Positions 11,553-21,567 of a stretch of 64,000 nt of DNA are shown piece after piece; within the stretch, counting starts at the first letter, position 1; every line of letters begins with the position of its first letter. Source of the stretch: Steinernema hermaphroditum (lineage: Eukaryota > Nematoda > Chromadorea > Rhabditida > Steinernematidae); the NCBI GenBank assembly GCA_030435675.1, contig CM059622.1:3162001-3226000 (forward strand), read 5' to 3'. The translations under genes were made by a program, and so were the position numbers. The notes beneath the pieces are model-generated. The model was not told the origin of the DNA and searched no databases. It worked only from the letters and a program-made list of their open reading frames with translations.

Positions 11553-13355
11553 TCACCCGTTCCTATTCGCATCATAGTTGATATACTGTAGAGGAGGAAG
11601 CGGCTGTCCGCTGGGCATCTTGGTCTTCGGGCTTCTCAGATTATCGAAAAACTGATGTGCTAGGGCAGCCTTCCCACGAAGTCGCTTGTTACAGTCGTAT
11701 TGCAAGATCCTATAAATAAAATGGTCACTTCTATAAGGTACGGTTTTGGTTTCTTACAGATCGACGAATTCAACGCTAATCTCACTGACGTTTCTGTTGT
11801 AGCGGTGTATGATCTTCATAAAGCCACGTTTTGGAACCACCGGCTTGAACACTGACTCAGGCACGTTCTTGCCGGGCACACAGCCCTTCAGATCTTTGAC
11901 CGACGGGGTGCCTAAGACTCGAATGATCTGCTTGAGCTGGTCGTTGCTGTTGCGTCCTGGGAACAGGATACGGTTCATGAGCAGCTCGGCAACGATACAT
12001 CCCGCGGACCAAACATCTGCAAAGTGCAACCCATGATTTGCATTGTCAGCACCTTCATACCTATCGTAGGATCGTACATGTCGTATTTGAGACAAAGCTC
12101 CGGCGCCCTGTAGTATCGCGTCACGTGATAACTATGATTTCTCTGTTCCGCCCTGTATTTCTTGCATGCGCCGAAATCGGCGATTTTTAGCCTGCCCGAA
12201 TCTTTATCAACGAGCAAATTTTCCGGTTTGATATCGCGATGGAAGACGGAACAACGTTCGAGATAATAAAGTCCGCAAAACAGCTGATATGACCAGACCT
12301 GAATATGATATAATATAAGATACATTACTGGCGAACGTAGGCTCACTTTGATGTATATTTCAGGCATAAGTTTGCCTCGTTCGATGTAAGAATGGTGCTC
12401 CTTTGATACAGTCGACGGCATCAGTTCTAGGATCATGGACCACATGGTAACTTTGGTTGTCGGATGAACGCATACGTAATAGTACAGCAGTTTTAAGATG
12501 TTTTGGTGGTTGAAGCATCGTTGCACGACTATCTGTTCTTCCTGAAAAGGCAGAGCTTAAATGAAAGCTTAAAATTAAAGGTTTTCTGCACCACCACTTC
12601 TCCATGTACTTTCTTGAAGTGCTTGAAGTACTTGATAACTTGAAGTGCGCATATTGTAAACTAACAAGCAGTGCAAATGGGGCATACCTCTTTTGAAGGA
12701 TCCGGCCAGATCTTTTTGATAGCGACAGTTGTCGCCTTCTTTTCCGGCTCGCTTTCCTTCTGCACGTATCCTATGTACACATCGGAGAAGGCACCGCTGC
12801 CGCAGTACTTCACTTGCCGTACGATCAGTCGCTGCACACGGTCAACCTCACCCACTTCTCGAGCTCTCACTCGATAAACGCGTTCGGCCTCGTAGTTCGA
12901 CTTATTTCGCTTTGTGCCCCACTTCGGACGACGCGTCGCGTCGTGTTCGTTCATTGGAACCTGATGAAAGTATCCGGTTTTGAAGCACAAGAACTTTGGG
13001 TCACCTTGTTCGTGTAAAAGATCGGATCAAACACTGCGACCTTCTCGATGTCCTTCCGTACACCTTCTGCCGCCTTCCTCAGCGTAGCTGGAGAGTAGAT
13101 GAGCGGCGACGGAGGCACAGTCTTTCCGACAACAGACTTCTCACCGCTGTGCCGTTTTGTCTTCTTCTGAACGGACTCGCCGCTCTCTCGGCGTGTTGCC
13201 GTCTTCGGGTCAGACTCACCGCTTTCCCGACATGTTGACTTCTTCAGAACGGACTCGCCGCTTTGTCGACGGGTTGTCGTCTTCTGAGCAGACTCACCGC
13301 TTTGCCGCTTCATCGTCGACAAGTTTTCCATTTGCGACGGGCATGTCTGAAACAT
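11553..13355 (-). CDS. Divergent GSK-3-like Ser/Thr kinase
   Basis: Exons 13005-13355, 12688-12960, 12347-12541, 12061-12298, 11758-12016 and 11553-11709, all in phase, give about 490 residues. The kinase core runs from about residue 150 to 460: [11 protein letters not shown] glycine loop, VAIKK lysine, [10 protein letters not shown] catalytic loop, DFGA, and a GSK-3/CMGC activation segment [11 protein letters not shown], followed by [14 protein letters not shown] and [15 protein letters not shown]-3 has [13 protein letters not shown] here, so the Tyr position is kept but its context has changed. Nematodes carry several such GSK-3-like kinases, often germline-expressed. The N-terminal about 80 residues hold five tandem basic-SGES repeats. 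The start is uncertain: an in-phase alternative first exon (13413-13448) could splice to an acceptor at 13347, replacing the first three residues. Confidence 0.9.
13128..13325 (-). repeat. Five 39-bp coding tandem repeats (SGES motif)
   Basis: The first exon of the GSK-3-like kinase contains five 13-codon units with the core (R/K)R(Q/E)SGES or RHSGEKS, separated by KTTT/LKKST-type spacers. At DNA level they recur as CGGGAAAGCGGTGAGTC-type blocks. Each unit is a predicted basophilic-kinase phosphorylation site (R-x-x-S). Confidence 0.8.
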
Positions 13356-13914
13356 GGGAAGATGAACCAGGAGTCAGTGGACGTGGCAACGAACTTGTTG
13401 CGACGCGTACACAGACTTCTGATCCTCGGGAACACGACTGCTCTTCATCTCGCCAAGCGGTGGACTGACCACACGAATCTTTCGAATGATGTTCCAGGTA
13501 GACAGTCTGTATCGGAAGTACCCGCGACGGGCGTCCCGAGTTGCACCAGTAAATCGGGATACTTAGCTTTAGCATGATGCGAAGAGCGGTCGGATGCCAG
13601 TGAACAGTAAAATGTAGGAAGGTAGCGAGCTCAATTATGTTAGGAATTGCCGGTATTTGAGATCCAGATCAAGAAATTACGGAAGGTGCTCTACGAAGGC
13701 GTGAATTTTTCAGGTAGAAGCTCTGAAGCAAACAGCGGAAAGACCACGACTTCTCATGTTGACAATATTTTGGAACACAAAATTACTAATCTCGCTTGTA
13801 TTATCAGGACATTGTGCAGAGTAATGGTGCGTTTTTTTGCGAAGAGCGAGTTCTTTTTTGCATTACTGCAGGTCATGGGAAATCCTACAAAATTTCTCCA
13901 CACAATGCCATAAT

Positions 13915-14418
13915 CTAAGGCTTGTTGTACGGCGACACGGCTGGAGACTTTGACGCTCCAGTCGGCGTTGATAAAGAAGCCGGCGATCCCGGAGACGATC
14001 CCAGCATTAGCGTTCCGCTGAACGACGGCATCTGGTAGTTGGAAGACGCATCCGTGATGGTCTGAAACAATTCTCAATGGTATCACCCCTTGGCTGCCTT
14101 CCAGCTCACCCCTTGCGTCCCCGTTTTGACCGGCGTCCCTGGAGAGGAGGTGGCCTCATCACGCGGCCGGGAAATTGGCTTCAACGTCACTGCCCTGGTT
14201 GGAGCTGCAATGACACCATCATGCGATTAAGCAAGGATCAGAATGAACTCACTGGGTTGTTCTGGTGCCGGCGGGGAGTCACCTTTCTGTCGCGCACATA
14301 AGACGACAGTGGTACTCGCAGCCGCGGCGATCGCGATGATGCTCGTGAACGCGAGCAACACCATCGACCGGATTGCAGGATGCTCGACAAGGAAATGACG
14401 CTCGGAGAGCGGTTGCAC
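13915..14418 (-). CDS. Small single-pass membrane protein with Pro/Ser/Thr tail
   Basis: Exons 14253-14418, 14110-14204 and 13915-14061 join in phase to give 135 residues. Residues about 19-41 form one hydrophobic segment rich in Ala, Ile and Val (MVLLAFTSIIAIAAAAS...VVL) followed by CARQK, consistent with a membrane anchor and a basic cytoplasmic flank. The rest is low-complexity: Pro, Ser, Thr and Gly, with several S/T-P sites (SSPGTP, GSSPGSP, KSPAVSP). I do not recognise the family. It may be a nematode-specific signalling or secretory-pathway protein; no catalytic motif is present. Intron phases and acceptors (TTGCAG, TTTCAG) support the model. A 32-bp tandem duplication lies directly upstream of the ATG. 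Confidence 0.65.
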
Positions 14419-14423
14419 GATCT

Positions 14424-14487
14424 GTTTTCCGGGCGGGGATCAGAGAGATAATGCAGTTTTCCGGGCGGGGATCAGAGAGATAATGCG
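14424..14487. repeat. 32-bp tandem duplication upstream of the membrane-protein gene
   Basis: Two back-to-back copies of a 32-bp unit containing TTTTCCGGGCGGGGATCAG, the first ending 6 bp before the ATG of the minus-strand gene. The copies differ only at their last base. This is a 5' leader or promoter duplication. Confidence 0.8.
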
Positions 14488-14570
14488 TATTGGATCAACC
14501 ATAACCGACAAGCGACTATTACGTAACACTTTAATTAGCCAAACCAACAACAACATAAATACAATGGAAT

Positions 14571-15535
14571 TTATACATAGGTTTCCTCCATCCCATCAGA
14601 TTCTTCCTCGCTTGAAATTTCATTTAGCCGGTCGTCACCCTCCTCACAGGCTGCTTCGTGCTTCAAGAAAGCCCAAATGACGGCGTGCTTGACCTGTTCG
14701 TTATGCAGAACGATAGCCTTGCCGAGAGTGCTAAAACCACACCAGGCCATTTCGATGCGACTTTGCATGGCCTTGAGGGACGCTTCGCGCATATTTAAAA
14801 GAATGCGTGCGGACTCCTTCCTCAAGCGCTTCCGCCTCAAATGCCTGCAGTCCTTGCGGATACGGTCAATATCGTTTCTCATGTTGGGTCGATTTTTTCC
14901 AAAGGCCCATGCTTCATACTGTTGGCACATCCCAGAAGGATCCACAGCGAAGAGCTTGCCTCCTTCAATCTCAGACCAAGATGCGAAGACAACAGAAGCG
15001 CCGTAGGGTCGGTTGCCGCCAAGAGTGAAATGGTGCACGTGCTCGGCCACCTGTAACAGTATAATCCAACATAAAAATAGTGTTTTTGATCCACATACAG
15101 AACGCACGAGCTCCTCGATGGGCATCTCGGTACTGTACTGCTTCCGATATTTCAACGCTTCACCTCGAGCGTAGTCCAGAATTGCCATACCGTCCGGAAA
15201 GAGGCCGGAACAGGCGAAGATGATCGAACCATTGACTGTGGCGACGCGGTTGTTAGCATTCTGAACAAATCCACTCTTAGTAAACATGAACGACCAGTGA
15301 TTAATTTACTTTCATTTCCGCTTTAGAAGACAGGGGCCTATCGACGGTCAAAAGGACTCCGTTGTTTCAGTTGATAGCAATTACGTTGACACTCGAGTCA
15401 ACACACTTTTGGGCGTAATTAACTGCAAAAAAAGATGTTCGCTACTGATGCACGAAACGTAGCAATGCTACTTTTGAAAACTTGTCCATCGGGCGAGAAG
15501 ATCCCCGCGTGTTGGTCATATCCCATGGCACTCAT
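14571..15535 (-). pseudogene. Proteasome alpha-3-like subunit with in-frame TGA
   Basis: Exons 15472-15535, 15310-15422, 15099-15260 and 14571-15050 join in phase to 272 codons. The order matches PSMA3 (PAS-7) of the 20S core: MGYDQHAGIFSPDGQVFK (the proteasome-A signature, usually GYDxxxxxFSPDGRVFQ), then INYAQKCV for the usual VEYAxKAV, a GSIIFACSGLFPDG strand, RPYGASVVFASW, FAVDPSGMCQQYEAWAFGK and a C-terminal acidic tail (EEESDGMEE) like that of PSMA3. A single TGA at 15367-15369 interrupts the second exon after VIAIN; the homologous frame resumes at once (NNGVLL). All splice sites and the rest of the frame are intact, so it may be a very young pseudogene, a readthrough case or a base error. 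The sequence is much more diverged than a housekeeping proteasome subunit, suggesting a second, specialised paralog. Confidence 0.72.
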
Positions 15536-16001
15536 GGTTTAATATCTGAAATTGAGTGAACATTACTCAGCAACAGGGGAGTCACGTGACACGCGGCGCG
15601 TTCAATGAGTAGAACGGTTCCCACAAGAAACAATCTGGATAGATAACCAGGGGCCCAACAACGTTCCCGGGACAATGAGCGCGCTCAATCTAAAACCCAC
15701 AACTTGACCTTTCAATTTCACTACAACCACACCAAATATTCACATCAGCCACACCACTCACATGGCGAATCACCAAGCCGAATCGCCCAACACAAAACCT
15801 CGCGGCCTCATAAAAGCGCGCGCACTTCTCTCGCTCACTCGCTTCAAGATCTTTTGGACACCCTATACACAACAAAGACAACAAAGGCTCTCATTTATAT
15901 GCATTGTCTACGCCGTCTATGGACGGCGGATACTCAAGTAGGCGCTGGTACGACGCGGTGGCGTCTGGGCACGCTTCGTTCGTGACGGCGTCCTCCTAAG
16001 A
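15536..16001. other. Intergenic spacer with a Tc1-like end
   Basis: No gene seen. At 15849-15868 the reverse complement reads TATAGGGTGTCCAAAAGATC, which resembles the terminal repeat of Tc1/mariner-type elements like the one at 5140-5162. No partner end was found. Confidence 0.35.
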
Positions 16002-17555
16002 CTAGTCGATTCGCTGACGTTTGAGGGCGGCGACATGACGCTTGTGTCCAAACAAGCTGTGAGCGGCGTCGCGTCGTCGTTGATTTCCTAAGTTTCGCGT
16101 TGACCTGCTGCTTTTAGCTAATACGGTTACCGTATTGATCATTTCAAGCATGTGACGAACTTCAGCGGCCGTCGGGCGACGACGAGGATCGTGATCCCAG
16201 CACTTTTTCATCGTCATGCACACCGCGTCCGGCATCGATTCGGGTGTCGGCATACGATAGCCAGCCATCACCTGTTCCTTGACGGTGATCGCTTTCCAAG
16301 CGCTGTACGGCGAGCTGTACGGGATCTCAAACAGTTCCCACAGCATGATGCCGAACGCGTAGACGTCAGTGCAGAAGCGCGTCTCTCCGGAACGCCACAC
16401 TTCGGGCGCCAGCCAGCGAACGTTCTGCGGTTTGGCCAAGTCGATCTTGTAGACAGTGGTGGCACGACACATTCCGAAATCGGCGAGTTTCAGCCTGGTG
16501 CCCTGGAGGAGACAGTTTCGTGCTGCGATATCTCTGAAATCAGAATAATGACTGGAGCGTGGGGAATTTGACAAATGGGAACGCGGACAACATCGGTATC
16601 TTTCGCGCCAAAACTGTCGACACATGCGTATATAGACAGCTCGGCTTTTGCACCGTGTACGTGAGACAACAATAAGTATTTCCCACGAAGATAGAGAAAA
16701 GAGCTTTGTTTAACGTGACAGAAAAGGTTTAACGTGACAAGGAAACACTTACCGATGAATGCAGTTCTTGAAATGAAGATATTCCAGTCCCTTCGCCGCC
16801 TGATAAGACATATCCACCCGCCGAGCTGTGGTAACGAACTCCCCCGCCGTGCGCAGCTTATCCTCCACCGAACCGCCATGGCACAGCTCCATAACCAGCA
16901 AATACGGCATTCGGTCCACGATGTATCCGTAGAATTTGACGATATTCGGATGGTCGTAGAGCTGCATGACACGCGCTTCCTTCATCATCTCGAGGAGGCC
17001 GTCTTCACCGCGTGACTCCGAGTCGATTCTCTTGACAGCAACCGGGCACATGTCCTTCACCAGCACGCCCTTGTAGACCGTTCCATATGAGCCGCTGCCG
17101 ATCTGGAACAGATGCGGATAAATCGAAATAGAAAAATAGATCTGACCTTTTTCTGAAGTTTGATATCACGATGAACCAGCTGGAATTTGCCTTTTGGCAC
17201 AGCTCGTCGAAGTGCGATCTTTCCTTCAGAACTGGAAATGTCGATCCCGCGCTGCACGAAATATTCGATGAGTTGCCGAACACTTACTTGTGCTTTTCCC
17301 TAAAAACAAGTATTCAGACCAAAAGAAGCTCCCAGTTACGTTGATTCGAACGCCGCCATTCTCTACGCGCTGCAGGTCGATGCGAAGCGTCTTCGCGCGG
17401 CTTTTGACGACCAAATACAGCGTTGGACGCACGTGGCCGCGCTCGAGCTTCGTTTGAATGAGGTAGTCGCCTTCGGAAACGAGTAGCTTGTCGACGTCTT
17501 CGTCAGGAAGGGCGCCATGGAAGAACGGAAGACTGTGTTCGTCTTCGTGTGACAT
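16002..17555 (-). CDS. SH2-domain non-receptor tyrosine kinase (Fer/Fes-like)
   Basis: Exons 17340-17555, 17147-17299, 16753-17102 and 16002-16533 join in phase to 416 residues. An SH2 domain (about residues 8-105) starts at PFFHGALPDEDVDKLL and contains GDYLIQTK (usual GxFLVR), ending with the VHRDIKL/KK linker. The kinase domain (about 124-385) has IGSGSYGTVYKG, VAVKRI, HRDIAARN, DFGMCR, VRWLAPEVW, DVYAFGIMLWELF and CWDHDPRRRPT, which define a tyrosine kinase. There is no SH3, F-BAR or myristoylation site, so this is the compact SH2-kinase form that is greatly expanded in nematodes, including spermatogenesis kinases such as SPE-8. The SH2 Arg of the FLVR motif appears replaced (LIQTK), so phosphotyrosine binding may be weakened. 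The C-terminus is basic. A longer N-terminus from an ATG at 17654 is possible. Confidence 0.92.
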
Positions 17556-17956
17556 CTCCTGTACCGCACATGTGATATGGGTCGGATGGGAAAGATTGCA
17601 TACCGAGATTGCAGTTGGAGGAAGAGAGCTAGTGTCACCGCTCAACAGGTACACAAATGAACGAATACCGTCCGCATTTGTAGCCTGCTGTCTACGTTCT
17701 ACGTCTAGACAGCGTTTGCGCCAGACAAGAAGGCATCTTGGAGATATGACCGTAAGAGAAGGTGGTACGGTAGGAGGTTCGGGCGATGCCGAGAAGTCTC
17801 AGGGAAAAAGGAAAGCTTCTACGAGGTGTGAGCGGTACGATGCCTGAAGTCCAGCGACTACGCTGTGATATTGCTCTCTTTTTCTATGTTTCCCAATAGC
17901 TGAGCTAAGCGCATAAAGTTGGAAGGAGAACGATTTATTCGAACACAGCTCTGCAA

Positions 17957-18193
17957 TCAAATGTCAACAGGTCCATTGTTATTGACATCGACGAGAATGT
18001 TTCTGTCGACAAAGAATTCGTCATTGTTGTTCATGTCCATTGGGTCAATATCACCTTCTTGGAACAGAAGGTCCAGTGGATCCAGGGGGATAGGCAATCC
18101 CTCCTCGAGTTGGTGAGCAATTTCGACAGCCAGGGTGAAGTAGTTGTAGTAAGTGAGCATGTTGTCGATGACTCCGGAGAAGAAGGAATCCAT
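17957..18193 (-). CDS. D-x-N-N-N microprotein, copy 1
   Basis: Intronless frame of 78 residues. It begins MDSFF, has a hydrophobic/aromatic N-terminal helix, then an acidic stretch and two D-x-N-N-N blocks (DMNNNDEFFVD, DVNNNGPVDI) at the very C-terminus. Two other genes in this window (21343-21567 and 38795-39034) share start, length, acidic middle and tail, showing a family. The start is placed at 18193, not at the longer frame's ATG at 18268, because the paralogs begin M-(D/N)-(A/S)-(L/F)-F and because TATAAGA (18239-18245, minus) sits 46 bp upstream. No known domain; not a clear signal peptide. Confidence 0.7.
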   Translation of the reverse strand: MDSFFSGVIDNMLTYYNYFTLAVEIAHQLEEGLPIPLDPLDLLFQEGDIDPMDMNNNDEFFVDRNILVDVNNNGPVDI

Positions 18194-19110
18194 AGTAGTG
18201 TGTGTTAATCCTGTGTTAACAGGAACACTTTTAAAGTGTCTTATACACACGCAAAAACAATGCAGCATCGCTTGGTACCTCTCGGAGAGGTTCGACGTCC
18301 TACATGCTACGAAACTTCTTGAAACTTTTAGTGTTACTCCACGTCACAAATGGCTTTAAGTTTTCAGTCTTGAGTGTTGGTTTTGCAATTCGCACAGCCC
18401 TGGTCCGATCTCGTTTCCTACAGCCAGTGAACCGCAAGAGTCCCAATCTGGACTCGTTTAGATTGGGACTCGAACGTGTACATAGGGCTTTGGTGTGGAA
18501 TGAGCTTAAGAACAAGTGAACTATGCGTACCTCGCAGCGTTCCGACGAATCCTAGGGCCTTTGCTGTTAGATTCGATTCCTTCTTGAAGCAGATAAGCGT
18601 GGAGAAGGCCAAGGCATCCTTGAGGTCCCACAAGGAGATCACGTATCACATCACGGAAGCGGCTGTCGTCGACTGGATCTCTTGACTTCGAGATAGCCCT
18701 TGTCTCTCTTTTCTTTGAATTCGATTTTGTAATTATCTGTTGGGCTCAACTTTGATGAAAACACAAGAGAGCCAGTGCATTATACATCTTTCTAATCTAA
18801 TCTTTTCGGCCTATTCGTCTCCTGGAATAATGCAACTGCTTCTCCAAATCACTATCGTTGTCTTGACTCTGTCTTCTTGATTCATTGACCTCTTGATTGT
18901 ACGCTCTAATTCACTCGCCTCACTGTTTTTTTCTGAAAGAAGAAGTAAATACTTATTTTATCCTGATGAAATCAAATTATAAAATTACACAATAAGTAAA
19001 AGTTACATAGAGTCGGTACATGCGAAGACTAGAAAGGTTACATCGTCGTGTGTTTCAGTGGAGAAGGCGACAGGAAGAGACGAAGGAGATGTACAGAAGG
19101 ACCCGCGCGA
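18194..19110. other. Spacer with a solo hAT end and a weak open frame
   Basis: A TTCGCACAGCCCTG end identical to that of the MITE at 2046-2465 occurs at 18389-18402 without a detectable partner. A plus-strand frame at 18500-18685 (ending TEAAVVDWIS) looks mildly coding, with a possible acceptor CTCGCAG at 18531-18537, but no family is recognised and no gene is called. Confidence 0.35.
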
Positions 19111-20303
19111 TCAGGCGATCTGCAGCGACGCAACCGCCAGCTGCTCGACGTTCGCCGCCGCTGCTCTCATGGAGAGCATCCGTTTTCTCTGAAAGAACAT
19201 TTTGAACAATTGGCACATTTTATCACGTGACGATTGAACATATCAAAACCGTTTTGCAAATGATAGGTTCCTTAATTTGGGCTTTCTATTCCACTGGCTA
19301 TTCGTTCCTTTTTTGAAGCATCCGTACCTGATCGGAATGACCGAGTTTGATCTTCTCAATCATGAAGGCGATGATGAGCGCCCAGGCCTTACGGACGGTC
19401 TCCGTACGGCAGCGGCGATCGCCCCATTCGAGAGTGCAGTCGATGAACGTCTCGGCGAGGTCGTTCCAGATCTTAGCTAAAGCACAGAAGCGTTACAGAA
19501 CCCTCAATCGACCCCAGTCGCCTCACTCGAAATTTCGCCGTTCATCACCTCCGCGTGGATGCGACCGACGCGCTCCAAGTCGGCCGTCATCGTGTCCAGA
19601 TTCTCGAGATTCTCGATGACGTTGTCCACCAACTCGGACATCGCCTTGCAGTGCGCTTTCGCAAAGCTGTCGTGGTTGGGGAAGTTCCGCGGCAGCGGAC
19701 ACCGCCGGAACTGTTCCTTCACTTTTGGGCATTTGAAGAAGAACTTGTGGAAGATGGTGGAGCCGATTACGGTAGGTCCCTTGGACATGTAGATCTGCCG
19801 CCAAAGGGTGCGCACTAGGTGGATCTGGGCCGAGGTGAGCGGGATAAGGGTGCTCTTGGTGGAGGACTGGCGCCGCTTGGTGCTCGGCGACTGGGTGGCG
19901 ATAAGCTGACAAGATTACAGTAGCTTGAAACTTCCAGCATTTCGATTCTTACCTGGTTATTGCTACTCTGCCTTCTCTGGACGGCCGTCGACTGTCGCCG
20001 TTTCTCGGCCGAGTCCTTCATCCTCGGCGTCGAGGGGCACAACGGCTGCAGCGTGGACTCGTAGATTACGGTAGAAATCGGGGTGCCCATCTCGTGGTTC
20101 TCCTTGGGACTGCCGGAGAGGGCGTCCTCGAAGACGCTTCCGTTGGAGTCGGCGTTGGAGGAGGGCGCCTCCGTGGCGTCGTCGGGGTTCATCGCCGGGT
20201 CTCCCGAGTTGGGTTCGGAGGCTGCGCGGCAACGTCCGTTCAGAATGAGCGAGGGAGGTGAGCGGTGGCTCTCTCGCGACTCATCAATGAACGACACGGA
20301 CAC
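19111..20303 (-). CDS. Nematode globin with long N-terminal extension
   Basis: Exons 19953-20303, 19527-19905, 19328-19476 and 19111-19188 join in phase to about 318 residues; the first exon starts at a splice acceptor (CATTCAG), so the true start lies upstream or the message is trans-spliced there. The globin fold spans about residues 135-290: SAQIHLVRTLW A-helix, FHKFFFKCPKVKEQF with the CD1 Phe, FAKAHCKAM containing a His at about E7, and RVGRIHAEV with the proximal F8 His, then W-rich G/H helices. These residues support heme binding. The N-terminal 130 residues are disordered and hold RRQS motifs (KRRQSTAVQRRQSS, TKRRQSS). Such extended globins in nematodes are neuronal and implicated in oxygen or redox signalling. 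An alternative C-terminus reads through to a stop at 19298. Confidence 0.88.
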
Positions 20304-21342
20304 CTGAATGACGCACGAGATAATTGGGCGTTCTGTGCAAGGTGATCAAATAAATGCAGAGGGGGAGGGGGGAGGCGTTGCCAAAGTGCATCTGGAAGTG
20401 GAGGGGCGTGGGTGTCCACGCCATTAAAATGCATGGGGACTGAGAAGAGGCATATTTTAACAAGTTAATGTCTACTGGAGAGAAGGTACACTTAGAAAGT
20501 GATTGCGTGGGTCCAATTTTGTCCTAGTGGTAAAAATGGGAATGAATTGACATGATGTTGGTGGTGTTTCCAGATCTAGAAGTAGTGGGAGATCTGCATT
20601 TGCAATAGGAAATCATACAAATAAACAAAATGTATATTTAGGCCTCTCGTACCCTATGGAAATCGTTCTGTTCTGGGTAGGGCTGGCACACGACACGACT
20701 AGTTCTCGGCTCCTCCTCCCCAAAAAATCGTCAGACACATAAAGGCGAGGAGTGGAACTTAGCCCGCCACATTTCGCCTTAATATCATCTGTGATCGGCT
20801 CTTTGCAAAACACAACATATTGCCAACCATATTTGAGAAAAAAAAGTCACACTTTATATTGTGTTTTTTTGAACAATAATAACCACTACGCACCGCCTAA
20901 CACACTTGAGAACGTGACCGGTGTGGTCTGTATGGTATGACCGCGTAAGTTCACATAAGTCGAACATTTTATTGGATTACATCGTGTCAATGGGGCCGGA
21001 AATGAATGTCCAAGTGTTTGATCACGTGATGAGCGCAAATATTTCCCAACGAAGAGTAAACACACAACTGCTGCAACTTTGCAGACCCAAGCATCTAGAA
21101 AATGGGAGGATAATGAGATCCATATGGTCTCTAGTGGCGATCGCACAGTCAAAAATTGATTAGCCGCAATTAATATGATAAGCGCGAAAATGTGAGATAA
21201 ATGACCCAAGTGTCTAAAATCGGAGTGACAACGAAGGAACAGAATAAGGACGCAAGTGAAGGAGCATCACTTTCCCACACAGTGTAGTCATATAAGAAGC
21301 AGATTTAGCCGACAATTATCGCTAAACCTGCTCTCTGCTGCC
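20304..21342. other. Spacer upstream of globin and of microprotein copy 2
   Basis: Probably holds the missing 5' exon of the globin, which I could not fix, and the promoter of the microprotein at 21343. No other gene seen. Confidence 0.4.
21291..21297 (+). promoter_or_regulatory. TATAAGA box of microprotein copy 2
   Basis: TATAAGA lies 52 bp before the ATG. The same box precedes the other two family members (18239-18245 minus; 38732-38738 plus). A further shared block, AGCATCACTTT, occurs upstream of the box here and at 38704. Confidence 0.6.
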
Positions 21343-21567
21343 ATGGATGCCCTCTTTAGACTTCTTGAAACCCTCTTTAGACTTCTTGAAACCCTCTTCG
21401 CCGCCGCGCACAGCAGCTTCATCGATGTCCCTGTTTTTCACGACATCCATGCGGACGATCTCCTTATTCTGGACCTCGAGAACTTGCAGGACTTCAACAA
21501 CAACGCGTTGGATACAAACAACAATGACGACCTTCTGGACATCAACAACAATGGTCTTAGTGTTTGA
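21343..21567 (+). CDS. D-x-N-N-N microprotein, copy 2
   Basis: Intronless, 74 residues. It begins MDALFRLLETLF with a 21-bp tandem duplication giving RLLETLF twice, then AAAHSSF, an acidic core DDLLILDLENLQDFNNN, and D-x-N-N-N repeats (DTNNNDDLLDINNNG). It aligns closely with copy 3 at 38795: DDLL-LDLEN-QDFNNN and LLDINNN are shared. The sequence after the stop (TGTACTGTGTTCTG and ACTATTCTATT) is also shared with copy 3, so the whole transcription unit duplicated. The N-terminus is an amphipathic helix rather than a classic signal peptide. Confidence 0.75.
   Translation: MDALFRLLETLFRLLETLFAAAHSSFIDVPVFHDIHADDLLILDLENLQDFNNNALDTNNNDDLLDINNNGLSV

Noticed and set aside
18194..18268. N-terminal extension of microprotein copy 1 from the ATG at 18268
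   Set aside because: The extension lies across the TATAAGA box and is not shared with the other two copies.
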